DNA of 64,000 bases, from assembly GCF_036248255.1 (NCBI RefSeq), contig NZ_CP109178.1, positions 8,127,001-8,191,000 on the forward strand, read 5' to 3'. Both the position numbers and the translations under genes were made by a program. This stretch comes from Streptomyces sp. NBC_01717 (GTDB taxonomy: Bacteria > Actinomycetota > Actinomycetes > Streptomycetales > Streptomycetaceae). The notes under the pieces are model-generated. The model was given only the letters and a program-made list of their open reading frames with translations. It was not told the DNA's origin and made no database searches. Of this stretch, positions 42,176 to 51,066 are shown piece after piece. How positions within the stretch are numbered: the first letter of the stretch is position 1; each line of letters starts with the position of its first letter.

Positions 42176-43558
42176 TCAGCGCCGGTCACTGTGTGCGGCC
42201 TCCAGCAGTCCCGCCCAGTCCGGGATCTTCACGGGCCCACGGCCGAGCGACCGCCCCAGTGCCGCTTCCGCCCGCTCGATCGACTGCCAGCCGTCCCACT
42301 CCACCGGCCGCAGCCCCCGAGCCCGCATCGCGGCCACCGGATCGGGGGCCGCCGGCCGCCGCTCGAGCAGTGGCGCGTCGTCCAGCAGCGAAGCGACCGT
42401 CTCCTTTGCGCACGACCGGTTCGAGCCGATCACTCCGGTCGGCCCCCGCTTGATCCACCCCGCGACATACTCGCCGGGTGACGGAACCCCGTCGCGCAGC
42501 ACCCGCCCCGCCAGATGGGGCACGGTGCCGTGGGCCGGATCGAACGGCAGACCGGGCAGCGGCAGCCCGCGGTAGCCGACGGCCCGCAGTACGAGCTGGG
42601 CGTCGATCTCCTCGTAGGTACCGGTGTCCTGTATGCCTCCGCCGCCGTCCGGTGCGGTACGCGCGAACCGCACCCCGGCCACCCGCCCGTCCCGTTCGAG
42701 GAGCTCGACCGGGCGCAGATAGAACCGCAGGTGGATCGTGCGTGCCGGGTCCGGCCCGGCGGCAGGGGCATCGGCTTCCGCCCACCCGCGCAGCACCTCG
42801 ATATTGCGCCGCGCCACCGCCGGCAGCGGCACCGGTGAATCAGCCTGCGCCCCGGCGGAGGCGTATGCCGGATCGAGGGCCAGCTCCGCCCTGTCCACCA
42901 CGACCCGCGCCCCCGGCAGCCCACCCAGCTCGCGCAGCTCCTTGGTGGTGAACCTGGCCTGGGAGGGTCCGCGCCTGCCCGCCATGTGCACCTCGCGCAC
43001 CCGGCTGCCGGCCAGCGCGCCGAGGGCCGGGTGCGGGACATCGGTGGGCCGCAGCTCCTCGGCGCTGCGCGCGAGGATCCGCGCCACGTCGACCGCCACA
43101 TTGCCGACCCCGATCACCACGACCGAACGGGCCTGCAGAGCAAAGTGGTCGGCGGCCGAGTCGGGGTGCGCGCTGTACCAGGAGACGAACTCGGTCGCCG
43201 AGTGGCTGCCGGGCAGATCCTCGCCGGGAACGCCGAGACCGCGGTCGGTCGCCGCCCCGACGCAGTAGACCACCGCATGGTAGAGCTCGCTCAGCCGATC
43301 GGGTGGCAGTCCCTCCCCGCCCACCTGGACATTGCCGAGAAAGGTGATCCGCTCGTGCTCCAGGACGGTTCGCAGACTGTTCTGCAGCGACTTGATCTTC
43401 TCGTGGTCGGGGGCGACGCCGTAACGCACCAGGCCGTACGGGCAGGGCAGCCTGTCCAGCACATCGACCCGGACATCGGGCACCCGGGACTGCTGGACCA
43501 GACACTGCGCGGTGTAGACCCCGCTGGGTCCGGAGCCGACGACGGCGACACGAAGCAC
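42176..43558 (-). CDS. fprA: Ferredoxin/adrenodoxin-type NADP+ reductase
   Basis: FAD- and NADPH-binding reductase of 460 residues, passing electrons between NADPH and ferredoxin, for example to cytochromes P450. GTG start (complement of 43556-43558) with GAGGTG 7 nt upstream. FAD motif VVGSGPSGVYTAQ at residues 5-17, PCPYGLVRYGVAPDHEK typical of adrenodoxin reductase/FprA, NADP motif VIGVGNVAVDVAR near 152-164, and the C-terminal FAD-contacting GWIKRGPTGVIGSNR. Length matches mycobacterial FprA (about 456). No ferredoxin or P450 gene lies next to it here. Confidence 0.94.
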   Translation of the reverse strand: MLRVAVVGSGPSGVYTAQCLVQQSRVPDVRVDVLDRLPCPYGLVRYGVAPDHEKIKSLQNSLRTVLEHERITFLGNVQVGGEGLPPDRLSELYHAVVYCVGAATDRGLGVPGEDLPGSHSATEFVSWYSAHPDSAADHFALQARSVVVIGVGNVAVDVARILARSAEELRPTDVPHPALGALAGSRVREVHMAGRRGPSQARFTTKELRELGGLPGARVVVDRAELALDPAYASAGAQADSPVPLPAVARRNIEVLRGWAEADAPAAGPDPARTIHLRFYLRPVELLERDGRVAGVRFARTAPDGGGGIQDTGTYEEIDAQLVLRAVGYRGLPLPGLPFDPAHGTVPHLAGRVLRDGVPSPGEYVAGWIKRGPTGVIGSNRSCAKETVASLLDDAPLLERRPAAPDPVAAMRARGLRPVEWDGWQSIERAEAALGRSLGRGPVKIPDWAGLLEAAHSDRR

Positions 43559-43636
43559 GGTGCACCTCTTCCCGGAGTGTGCCTCCAGCATCGCACCGGT
43601 CGGCGGGGCAGGGGAGAGACGCGGCCGCGCGGCGCG

Positions 43637-44317
43637 TCAGATGGACAGCGCGCGCATCCGGTCGATCTCGACCGTCTGCTGGGCGACGACGTCGCCGGCC
43701 ATCTCCTCGATCTGAACGTTGTTCCCCTCCGAGAGGGCCTCGGTCGCCATCGTGATCGCTCCCTGGTGGTGGGTGATCATCAGCTTCAGGAAGAGTTCGT
43801 CGAAGGCCTTGCCCTCGGCCGCGCGCAACTGCTTCCGCTGCGCCTGCGTCGCCATACCGGGCATCCCGGCGTGGTCGTGGCCACTCGTGCGCTTCTCGCC
43901 GCCATTGTGTTTGAGCCATCCTTCCATGGCACCGATCTCCGGCTTCTGGGCTGCGGAGATGCGCTCGGCGAGCCGCTTGACCGGGGTGGACGAGGAACGG
44001 GACGGCACCAGGGCCGTCAACTCCAGCGCCTGGGCGTGGTGCTGGATCATCAGCTGCGCGTAGCGGAAGTCGGCCGAGTTGGGAGTGTCGTCGACGGTGG
44101 CCTTCGCCGCTTCCTCGGCGGACAGCGTCTGCGCGGGCTCTCCGGGCTTGCCCGGTGCCACGACCGAAGGGCCCCCGCCTGCCCTTGCGTTCGCGTCATG
44201 GTCTCCGCCGCCCGCATCGCACGCACCGAGGGAGAGCACGGCGGCCGCGACGGCGGCGAGGACCAGGGATCTGCGCACCTGCGCAACCTGACGGTATATC
44301 AACAAGGCTGCCTCCAT
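43637..44317 (-). CDS. DUF305 family lipoprotein
   Basis: Secreted, membrane-tethered protein of 226 residues. The chosen ATG (complement of 44315-44317) gives a lipoprotein signal with lipobox LGAC; no clear RBS is seen. Two DUF305 four-helix repeats each carry the paired-His motif: MIQHHAQALEL and MITHHQGAITMA, with downstream Met/His-rich stretches (SGHDHAGMPGM). Such clusters suggest copper or other soft-metal binding, although the family's function is not established. Divergent from the LVIVD-repeat gene across 164 bp. Confidence 0.88.
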   Translation of the reverse strand: MEAALLIYRQVAQVRRSLVLAAVAAAVLSLGACDAGGGDHDANARAGGGPSVVAPGKPGEPAQTLSAEEAAKATVDDTPNSADFRYAQLMIQHHAQALELTALVPSRSSSTPVKRLAERISAAQKPEIGAMEGWLKHNGGEKRTSGHDHAGMPGMATQAQRKQLRAAEGKAFDELFLKLMITHHQGAITMATEALSEGNNVQIEEMAGDVVAQQTVEIDRMRALSI

Positions 44318-44481
44318 CGGTATATGGGGTGGTTGCAAATCGTTCGGCACACTTGCGCGATCTCAAGTGCCGGGAACTTTCATTACGTTCCTGTTGCCAT
44401 CTGTTGGGATACCCGTGGGAAGGACGATACTGCCGGGGTCAGTCAACCGTTCAACCACGCATTGGTACAGGGGAGGACGCA
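44318..44481. promoter_or_regulatory. Divergent region between DUF305 and LVIVD genes
   Basis: Contains an inverted repeat GGAAC (44373-44377)/GTTCC (44387-44391). GGAAC also resembles an ECF sigma-factor -35, but I see no well-spaced -10. The LVIVD gene has a strong RBS, GGGGAGG, at 44470-44476. Confidence 0.35.
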
Positions 44482-45972
44482 GTGACTTCGTTGCACACCA
44501 CCCAAGTGCGGCGCAGACGTCTGGGTGTGGCGGCAGCCGCCGCCGGGCTCTTCGCCACTCTGCTGATGGCCGGACCAGCGGCCGCGACACCCGACCCCGG
44601 TGATCACCCAGCCATCGGTACCGGTCTCTCCGCGAGCCAGGAGGCTGTGGCCGCGGCCGCCATCGAGGACGGCGAGATACCCGGCGTGGACGAGATCGTC
44701 CACAGCGACAACATCACCCCGCTGGCGAACATCCCGAAGGACGCGCTCAAGGGCCTCAACACGGACCTGGCGTTCCAGGGGAAGTACGCCTTCGCCGGGA
44801 ACTACGACGGCTTCCGGATCTTCGACATCAGCAACCCGAGGTCCCCGAAGACCGTCGCCCAGGTCCTCTGCCCCGGATCGCAGAACGACGTCTCGGTCTC
44901 CGGGAACCTGCTGTTCCTGTCCACCGACTCGTCGCGCAGCGACAACTCGTGCGCCAGCACCACCCAGCCCGCCACGGAGAAGTCCTCCTGGGAGGGCATG
45001 AAGATCTTCGACATCAGTGACAAGCGCAACCCGAAGTACGTCGCCGCCGTCGAGACCGCGTGCGGCTCGCACACCCACACGCTGGTTCCGGAGCGCAGCA
45101 GCGTGTACGTGTACGTGTCCTCGTACTCGCCGAACGAGACGTTCCCCGACTGCCAGCCGCCGCACGACGGGATCTCCGTCATCAAGGTGCCGCGCAAGTC
45201 GCCCGAGAAGGCCGCGATCGTGAACTTCCCGGTGCTCTTCCCGGACGGCGGCAACCCGGGCGCGCCCACCAACCCGGGAGTCTCCAAGACGACCGGCTGC
45301 CACGACATCACGGTGCTGCCTTCGAAGGACCTGGCAGCCGGCGCCTGCATGGGCGACGGCCTGCTGTTCTCCATCAAGGACCCGGAGAACCCGAAGATCA
45401 TCGACCGGGTCCAGGACAATGTGAACTTCGCGTTCTGGCACTCGGCGACGTTCAACCAGAAGGCGGACAAGGTCGTCTTCACCGATGAGCTCGGCGGCGG
45501 TGGCGCCGCCACCTGCAACGAGGAGATCGGGCCGAAGCGCGGCGCCGACGGCATCTACGACATCGTCGGCAGGGGAGACCACCGCAAGCTGGTCTTCCGC
45601 AGCTACTTCAAGATCGACCGTCCGCAGGCCGCCACCGAGGTCTGCGTCGCCCACAACGGTTCGATCATCCCGGTGAAGGGCCGAGACCTGATGGTCCAGG
45701 CCTGGTACCAGGGCGGAGTCTCGGTATGGGACTTCACCAACTCCTCGGCGCCGAAGGAGATCGCGTACTTCGAGCGCGGCCCCGTCAGTCTGGACGCCGT
45801 CACCACGGCCGGCCCCTGGTCGGCGTACTACTACAACGGCTACATCTACTCCAACGACATCGCCAAGGGCTTCGACGTCCTGAAGCTCGACGACCGGCGG
45901 ACCGACCCCGCGAAGCGGGTGCGGATGCCGGAGCTCAACGTTCAGACGCAGCCGGACTACTTCGACCACTGA
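44482..45972 (+). CDS. Secreted LVIVD-repeat beta-propeller protein
   Basis: 496-residue secreted protein from the GTG at 44482. A twin-Arg-containing signal region (TTQVRRRRLGVAAAAAG) suggests Sec or possibly Tat export, ending near AAAT. Blades with FRIFDISNPRSPK and MKIFDISDKRNPK are LVIVD repeats, which build a propeller. Conserved His/Cys segments SHTHTLVPE and TGCHDITVLP recur along the chain. Function unknown; it is divergent from DUF305, and the two may act together on the cell surface. A perfect 18-bp terminator follows. Confidence 0.88.
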   Translation: MTSLHTTQVRRRRLGVAAAAAGLFATLLMAGPAAATPDPGDHPAIGTGLSASQEAVAAAAIEDGEIPGVDEIVHSDNITPLANIPKDALKGLNTDLAFQGKYAFAGNYDGFRIFDISNPRSPKTVAQVLCPGSQNDVSVSGNLLFLSTDSSRSDNSCASTTQPATEKSSWEGMKIFDISDKRNPKYVAAVETACGSHTHTLVPERSSVYVYVSSYSPNETFPDCQPPHDGISVIKVPRKSPEKAAIVNFPVLFPDGGNPGAPTNPGVSKTTGCHDITVLPSKDLAAGACMGDGLLFSIKDPENPKIIDRVQDNVNFAFWHSATFNQKADKVVFTDELGGGGAATCNEEIGPKRGADGIYDIVGRGDHRKLVFRSYFKIDRPQAATEVCVAHNGSIIPVKGRDLMVQAWYQGGVSVWDFTNSSAPKEIAYFERGPVSLDAVTTAGPWSAYYYNGYIYSNDIAKGFDVLKLDDRRTDPAKRVRMPELNVQTQPDYFDH

Positions 45973-46009
45973 CACGGCCGCGCAGACATCGCCGAACCGT
46001 AGGCTCACG

Positions 46010-46049
46010 CCGAGTGCCGCCGGGCGGATCCCCGCCCGGCGGCACTCGG
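46010..46049 (+). terminator. Terminator, perfect 18-bp inverted repeat
   Basis: Arms at 46010-46027 and 46032-46049 with a 4-nt loop, 38 bp after the LVIVD gene. The rest of the gap to 46190 holds no gene I can support. Confidence 0.85.
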
Positions 46050-46190
46050 CCGCCACCGTGGTGCGACGTCTCGTTGACCGGCGTCCGGCGCGGGCGCATG
46101 CTGTACCTCTGCGTTGACCGGTTCATGCCGTCCGTCATCAGCGCGGCCCCCGACCGGTGCCCGCGAGCCCGGCCGACCGGGGTGGCTGCC

Positions 46191-46223
46191 TGATTCCGGC
46201 GACGCAGGGGATCGCCGGAATCA
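46191..46223 (-). terminator. Terminator hairpin after the 74-residue gene
   Basis: Perfect 12-bp arms at 46191-46202 and 46212-46223 around a 9-nt loop, 8 bp beyond the stop of the minus-strand small gene. Confidence 0.65.
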
Positions 46224-46231
46224 GCTGTTCC

Positions 46232-46456
46232 TTACGCGGCTTCGTACCGGTGGGCCCGGCCGCCCCGCCACTCGACCCATTCCGGACTGTCGAGGATGTG
46301 CTCGGGGTCGTCGAGCCCCGCACCCTCCAGGAAGACGATCACATCGTGATCGGAGTGGGCCAGCCCCAGGATCTGGAACCGCCCGTCACGCTGCACGGTG
46401 ACGCGGCGCCCGCCGGAGGGGGATGGGCGGAAAATCACGATCGGGGGAGAAGTCAT
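46232..46456 (-). CDS. Small conserved-type protein, function unknown
   Basis: 74 residues, ATG complement at 46454-46456 with TGGAGG very close upstream. Acidic, no signal or membrane helix. The sequence runs as short beta-type segments (TVQRDGRFQILGLAHSDHDV) followed by an acidic helix (DDPEHILDSPEWVEW). GC3 is high and a tailored terminator follows, supporting a real gene. I do not recognise the family. Confidence 0.65.
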   Translation of the reverse strand: MTSPPIVIFRPSPSGGRRVTVQRDGRFQILGLAHSDHDVIVFLEGAGLDDPEHILDSPEWVEWRGGRAHRYEAA

Positions 46457-46516
46457 GCCTCCAGGGTGCGACGCGCCGAAGGCGGCCGCACAGCGAATGG
46501 CCCAGCCGGTCGGTCG

Positions 46517-46696
46517 TCAGGCGGCAGACCTCGCACTCCCGCCCGTCACCGCGGCCCACTCCACCAGCAGTCGCTGGTACTCCTGCTCGTCGTCCGGTGA
46601 AAGACATCCGCCAGAACGCTGCCACAGGTCACGAATCTCTTCATTCACCACTGCGGCGGAACGCATGGAATTGGAGGAGTGCGGAGAACGGGACAT
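46517..46696 (-). CDS. Very small acidic protein, function unknown
   Basis: 59 residues on the minus strand, ATG complement at 46694-46696, stop complement at 46517-46519. Sequence features: Ser-rich N-terminus, then helical EEIRDLWQRSGG and SPDDEQEYQRLLVEW. The latter pattern looks like small streptomycete proteins of about 60 residues, from memory of similar sequences. An internal ATG at 46666 is an alternative start. It is directly upstream of the 74-residue gene on the same strand. Confidence 0.55.
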   Translation of the reverse strand: MSRSPHSSNSMRSAAVVNEEIRDLWQRSGGCLSPDDEQEYQRLLVEWAAVTGGSARSAA

Positions 46697-46775
46697 GCCT
46701 ACAGGCTAAGGCCCCGATGTGACAATCCGACCCATTGGGCGTCAGGGACATCTCTCACATGTCTCCTTGCCCGGA

Positions 46776-47468
46776 TCATGGAACCAACCCGAGCGCCCGC
46801 AGTCCGTCCGGCCGTTGCTCCACAGGCAGATGGTCCACGAAGCGCACCTTGCACCCCAATGCCGCCGCTCCACCGTCCGCGTGTCGGCTGTCGCCGACCA
46901 TCACCACATCCGTGGGATCCTGTCCGACAAGCGTGCAGGCGATGTGAAAAAGCTGTGGGTCCGGCTTCTGGATGCCGTGCTCGTACGACAGGACGTAGGC
47001 GTCGACGAGGGCGTCCAGACCGTGGGCGCGGAAGACCGGTCGAAGGTCCCAGCCGATGTTGCTGACCACGCCGATCCGGGCCCCGTTCGTGCGCAGCGCC
47101 CCCAGCACCTCGGCCGCATCCGGGTACGGGCGCCACGCCGCCGGTGACTTGTGCCGGTCGTACAGCGCGTCGTACAGCCCCGGATCCGGCAGGCCGACCT
47201 GGCGGGCCAGCCCGGTGTACGCCGCCCGGTGCCGTTCCGCGCTCTCGTCACGGGTGGCCCACACCTCGGCCAACCGGTCGGGTACGCGTTCCGGGTCCGG
47301 GCCGCCCGGCAGCGCCCCGGCAGTCGTCAGCTCCTCCACGTACCGGTCGAAGTCCTCATCGGTCACGGTCGCCTCCCGCTCGGCGAGGACCGCGCCCAGC
47401 CAGGACCGGACCGATTCGACGCGGAAGAGCGTCCCGGAGAAGTCGAAGAGCGCACCCTTGAACACCAT
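46776..47468 (-). CDS. HAD-superfamily hydrolase
   Basis: 230-residue haloacid-dehalogenase-fold protein, ATG complement at 47466-47468 with AAGGAT about 7 nt upstream; longer frames lack a start with RBS. Motif I is FDFSGTLF (nucleophile Asp; the usual second Asp is Ser), motif II in VVSNIGWD, motif III Lys in IQKPDPQLF, motif IV VMVGDSRHAD. A helical cap lies between. With Ser in place of the general-acid Asp, phosphatase activity may be reduced or different. Confidence 0.87.
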   Translation of the reverse strand: MVFKGALFDFSGTLFRVESVRSWLGAVLAEREATVTDEDFDRYVEELTTAGALPGGPDPERVPDRLAEVWATRDESAERHRAAYTGLARQVGLPDPGLYDALYDRHKSPAAWRPYPDAAEVLGALRTNGARIGVVSNIGWDLRPVFRAHGLDALVDAYVLSYEHGIQKPDPQLFHIACTLVGQDPTDVVMVGDSRHADGGAAALGCKVRFVDHLPVEQRPDGLRALGLVP

Positions 47469-47487
47469 GGGTCCGATCCTTGCTCCT

Positions 47488-48207
47488 TCAGGGACGACCG
47501 GGCAAGGCCGCCCCGCCTGCGCCGCCCCGCCCACACCCCCCGTACCGTGCGAACCCGGCGATCGAGAACGCGACCACCGCCGCTCCGAGCAGCCAGCCGC
47601 CGAGCACATCGGTCAGCCAGTGAACCCCCAGGTAGAGCCGGGTGAGCCCCACCCCGATCCCCGAGACCCACGCCACCGTGAGCGCCGCCCACCACACCCG
47701 TCGCCCCGCGCCGTGCCGGCGCAGCAGCCACAGCAGCAGGCCGCAGCTCACCACGGCCGTCATGGCGTGTCCGGACGGGAAGGCCGCGTAATGGGCGGAG
47801 TCCACCGGGTCCGGCCACCGCGGCCGCTCCCTGCCCACGGCGGCCTTCAGACCCTGCTGCAGCAGGGTGGCGAGCAGGCTCGTCGCCGCCACCCATCCCG
47901 CGAGCAGCCGGGCGCCGCGCCACCACAGCCCCACCACGGCGACGGCGATCAGGGCACGCATCGTCCAGGGATCCCACACCCAGTCCGTCAGGATCCGGTT
48001 GGCGTGGACGAGTCCGGGCTCGGTCACCGCCCGCCGGTGCAGCGCGTCGGCGACCGTGCGGTCCACCGACATCAGCGGTGACCAGCCCACGGTGACCAGG
48101 ATCAACAGCACCAGGGCGAGGGATCCGCAGACGATGCCCGTCCCGAGAGCCGGCACGGGGGCGGGCGCGCGGTCCGGCGGGGAAAGGGGCGGTGAGGGGG
48201 AGCGCAT
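47488..48207 (-). CDS. PAP2-family membrane phosphatase
   Basis: 239-residue membrane protein with about five to six helices and a type 2 phosphatidic-acid-phosphatase site: KAAVGRERP (motif 1), PSGH (motif 2) and GLTRLYLGVHWLTDV (motif 3 with catalytic His). Candidate substrates are phosphatidate, undecaprenyl pyrophosphate or other lipid phosphates. ATG near 48207; it lies 19 bp upstream of the HAD gene on the same strand, so the two may be co-transcribed. Confidence 0.88.
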   Translation of the reverse strand: MRSPSPPLSPPDRAPAPVPALGTGIVCGSLALVLLILVTVGWSPLMSVDRTVADALHRRAVTEPGLVHANRILTDWVWDPWTMRALIAVAVVGLWWRGARLLAGWVAATSLLATLLQQGLKAAVGRERPRWPDPVDSAHYAAFPSGHAMTAVVSCGLLLWLLRRHGAGRRVWWAALTVAWVSGIGVGLTRLYLGVHWLTDVLGGWLLGAAVVAFSIAGFARYGGCGRGGAGGAALPGRP

Positions 48208-48241
48208 GGGGGTGATCTTCGCGGACGGACCGCCGCACCCG

Positions 48242-49177
48242 CTATCCCAGCGCGCTGAGTCCCGGCACGAAGGCCACCAGGAGCGGCACCACCGGCACCA
48301 GGGCGGCCGCCGCGGTCAGCCGCAGCCGACGTCCGGCGGTGAGCCGCTCCACCGGGGACAGCAGCCGGTTCACCCGCAGCGGCAGTTGCGCGTCCGGCGT
48401 CGGGCAGGGGCCGAACACGCCCCGGTCCTCGTTCAGTTCGACCAGCGCCAGAGCGATCGTCAGCCGTCCGAAGCGCCGTGACGCCACATCGTCGGCGGCC
48501 AGTTCGACGAGCCGGTGCATCTCGTCGCGGAACGCGGCGAACACCGGGACCTGCGGGAACCCTGTCGCCAGCGCCGCGGAACAGTGCAGCAGCCAGTCGT
48601 GCCGTGCCTGGGCGTGCCCCTGCTCATGAGCCAGCACCGCATCCAGCTGGCGGCCTTTCAGCCGACCAAGTGCCGCGGTGGTGATCACCAGTTGGGGCGC
48701 GGTCCCCGGCAGCCACCAGGCATCCGGGCGTTCGCCCTCCAGCACCACGAGCGGGCCGCCGCCGGGCTCCTCGCCGGGCATCAACGGGGAACGGACCAGC
48801 AGTTCGGCCCGGCGCCGCCGGCGCCGCAGCCGTGCCCGGCGGATCTCCCGGGTCAGCATCGCACCGCTCCAGACGCCGCCGAGCGCCAGCAGCACGGCGA
48901 TGACGGCGGACCACGGCCCGTACGCGGCCAGCGCGTACGCCTCCACCACGGCATGGGGCGCGGGCGCGAACACCTGCCCGCGTACCGCCTGCCAGGCGGC
49001 AGCCGCGCTGAAGGTCATGGAGAGCCCGAAGGACAGCAGCACTCCTGCGACCACGCACTGCCACACCCACAGGGCCACGACGGGCTCGCGCTCCGGCCAT
49101 TCGGCCCGCGCCATCAATCGCGGGGTCACGACGGCGGCCAGTGCACCGAGCAGCAGCAGCGCAAGCGAGACCAACAT
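48242..49177 (-). CDS. M56-family membrane metallopeptidase
   Basis: 311-residue BlaR1/MecR1-like integral membrane zinc protease. Helices at about 1-25, 35-60 and 85-110, then a cytoplasmic domain with the zinc motif HEQGH and downstream ELAADD third-ligand region, and a C-terminal helix. In most actinomycetes such genes are paired with a BlaI/MecI repressor; none is visible within this window. There is no sensor penicillin-binding domain. Confidence 0.89.
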   Translation of the reverse strand: MLVSLALLLLGALAAVVTPRLMARAEWPEREPVVALWVWQCVVAGVLLSFGLSMTFSAAAAWQAVRGQVFAPAPHAVVEAYALAAYGPWSAVIAVLLALGGVWSGAMLTREIRRARLRRRRRRAELLVRSPLMPGEEPGGGPLVVLEGERPDAWWLPGTAPQLVITTAALGRLKGRQLDAVLAHEQGHAQARHDWLLHCSAALATGFPQVPVFAAFRDEMHRLVELAADDVASRRFGRLTIALALVELNEDRGVFGPCPTPDAQLPLRVNRLLSPVERLTAGRRLRLTAAAALVPVVPLLVAFVPGLSALG

Positions 49178-49263
49178 GGCGTCAGCCTATGAGCGGCGCA
49201 CTACCCACGGGTATGGCTGCGCTCGGCAAGTGACGTACGCCACGGACTGCCGTGCCTCCTGTC

Positions 49264-49839
49264 TCACAACGTGAGCAACATCGCGAACATGGCGATCCCC
49301 ATCGTCAGCCTGCAGGCCAGCGCAAGCTCGGGCCGTGCGCCCCATGCGCCCCCGGTCGGCCCGCCGCCCGCGCCCACCGTGGCGGCGACCGGTATCAGCC
49401 GCGCCCCGGACCGCAGCACATAGGCGGCGTAGTAGACGAGCAGCATCCCGGTCAGCAGCGGCAATCCCCCGGCGACCTGTGCCACCTGATGCCCGCCGTG
49501 CCCGGTGTGCCCCCCGGGCGCCGCCATCGCCACCGCCATGTAGACCATCGCCAGCGAGCCGACCAGATGGTGCAGATGGTGCCCCTTGTGCCGGGCGAAC
49601 CACAGGGCGCGCAACGCGGCCCCGCCGAACAGCACCACGTACACCGCCCATCCCCACACGGGCGGCGTGACCACCGCGGCGGGCACTGCCATGGCCGCCA
49701 TGCCGAAGCCCATCAGGGCCTCCGCGCGCGCCGTTCTGCGCTCCTCCTGCGTCCCGTTGCGCATCCGCAGCAGGCAGTACGCGCCCGTCACCCCGCACAA
49801 CGCCATCAGCAGCCAACTGGACATCGCCGGTCCGTGCAC
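49264..49839 (-). CDS. DUF5134 membrane protein
   Basis: 191-residue polytopic membrane protein with about five helices and His-rich loops (HKGHHLHHLVGS, PGGHTGHGGH). GTG start complement at 49837-49839 with GGAGGTG about 5 nt upstream; ATG at 49824 is an alternative. Matches the DUF5134 pattern commonly seen beside M56 peptidases, as here. His clusters suggest metal or heme contact, but function is unknown. Confidence 0.8.
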   Translation of the reverse strand: MHGPAMSSWLLMALCGVTGAYCLLRMRNGTQEERRTARAEALMGFGMAAMAVPAAVVTPPVWGWAVYVVLFGGAALRALWFARHKGHHLHHLVGSLAMVYMAVAMAAPGGHTGHGGHQVAQVAGGLPLLTGMLLVYYAAYVLRSGARLIPVAATVGAGGGPTGGAWGARPELALACRLTMGIAMFAMLLTL

Positions 49840-49983
49840 AGCGCACCTCCCCAGGACGTACGACGTCGGTGTCGACTAGTCGATGCCCCGGCCGGACAGG
49901 TCGTACGCGGCGCACTGATGTACGAGGGGAGCGCGTGGCAGGAACTCGCCGGAGGGAAACACCACTTCCGCGCCGTCGAGGGA

Positions 49984-50370
49984 TCAGGGCCGGGAGCGCA
50001 ACGGGTGGTCCGCCGGCACCTCGACGACCGCGATCCGGACCCCGTCAGGATCGGAGATCCACATCTCCACGAGCCCCCACGGCTCGCGCACCGGTGGCCG
50101 CTCCACGTCGACGCCGCGGGCCGACAGCTCCTCGTACGCCGCCTGGACGTCCGCGACCTGGACCCACAGCCGCAGCGCGGGCGAGGGCGGCGCTGCGGAG
50201 CGCCCGGAGACCTCGAGGAAGCCACCGCCGAGAAAGTAGACCGTGCCCCGCTCGGGACCGGTGCCGAACTCCCGGTACACCGGGAGCCCGAGGGACTCTC
50301 CGTAGAACACCCGTGACCGCTCGGGATCCGTCGGGCTCAACAGGACCCTGCTGCTCAGCACATGCACCAT
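49984..50370 (-). CDS. VOC-superfamily (glyoxalase/bleomycin-resistance fold) protein
   Basis: 128 residues with paired beta-alpha-beta-beta-beta modules: RVLLSPTDPERSRVFYGESLGLP opening and a closing WISDPDGVRIAVVEVP segment, typical of glyoxalase I/VOC proteins. Likely metal-dependent; substrate unknown. Divergent from the GNAT gene across 74 bp. Confidence 0.86.
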   Translation of the reverse strand: MVHVLSSRVLLSPTDPERSRVFYGESLGLPVYREFGTGPERGTVYFLGGGFLEVSGRSAAPPSPALRLWVQVADVQAAYEELSARGVDVERPPVREPWGLVEMWISDPDGVRIAVVEVPADHPLRSRP

Positions 50371-50444
50371 GGCCAGACCCTAGGCACAGAGCTCCGGGTT
50401 ACGCTGCTGCGGCACGGCCCAGCAGAGAAACGGAGAGCCTCACC

Positions 50445-51002
50445 ATGGACACCGCCCCGCCCCGTGACTCGGGACAGCTGACCTTCCGAGACGCGACCGA
50501 CGCCGATGTGCCCGCGCTCGTGACGCTGATCGAGTCGGCGTACCGGGGGGACTCCAGCCGGGCCGGGTGGACCACCGAGGCGGACATCCTGGACGGGCAG
50601 CGGACCGACCCGGACGGGGTCCGTCAGGTCCTCGAGGCTGCCGGCAGCCGGCTGCTCGTGGTGGAACGGGACGGCGAGCCGATCGCCTGCTGCCAGCTGG
50701 AACACCGCGGCGAGGCCGCCTACTTCGGGATGTTCGCGGTCCGCCCCGAGTTGCAGGGCGGCGGACTCGGCAAGGTCATCATCGCCGAGGCGGAGCGCAC
50801 CGTTCGGGAGAGCTGGGGCGCGACGGAGATGCACATGACCGTGATCTCGGTGCGCGAGGAGCTGATCGCCTGGTACGAACGCCGCGGCTATCGCCGTACG
50901 GGAAAGCTGACCCCGTTCCCGTACGGCGACGAACGCTTCGGCATTCCGCAGCGTGACGATCTCGCCTTCGAACTGCTGATCAAGGATCTGAAGGCCGTCT
51001 AG
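50445..51002 (+). CDS. GNAT family N-acetyltransferase
   Basis: 185-residue acetyl-CoA-dependent acyltransferase. ATG at 50445 with GGAGAG about 7 nt upstream. Core signature FAVRPELQGGGLGKVIIAEAE (Q/RxxGxG/A) near residues 96-116, C-terminal YERRGYRRTGK. Acceptor unknown. Confidence 0.88.
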   Translation: MDTAPPRDSGQLTFRDATDADVPALVTLIESAYRGDSSRAGWTTEADILDGQRTDPDGVRQVLEAAGSRLLVVERDGEPIACCQLEHRGEAAYFGMFAVRPELQGGGLGKVIIAEAERTVRESWGATEMHMTVISVREELIAWYERRGYRRTGKLTPFPYGDERFGIPQRDDLAFELLIKDLKAV

Positions 51003-51066
51003 CAGTACCCGGTACGACCGGTCGCACGCAGCAGGCAAGGACAACCAGCAGTTCCGCGTACTGCGA

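Noticed and set aside
44373..44391. ECF sigma-factor promoter upstream of the LVIVD gene
   Set aside because: GGAAC is present but no correctly spaced -10 could be identified; the element may simply be the inverted repeat.
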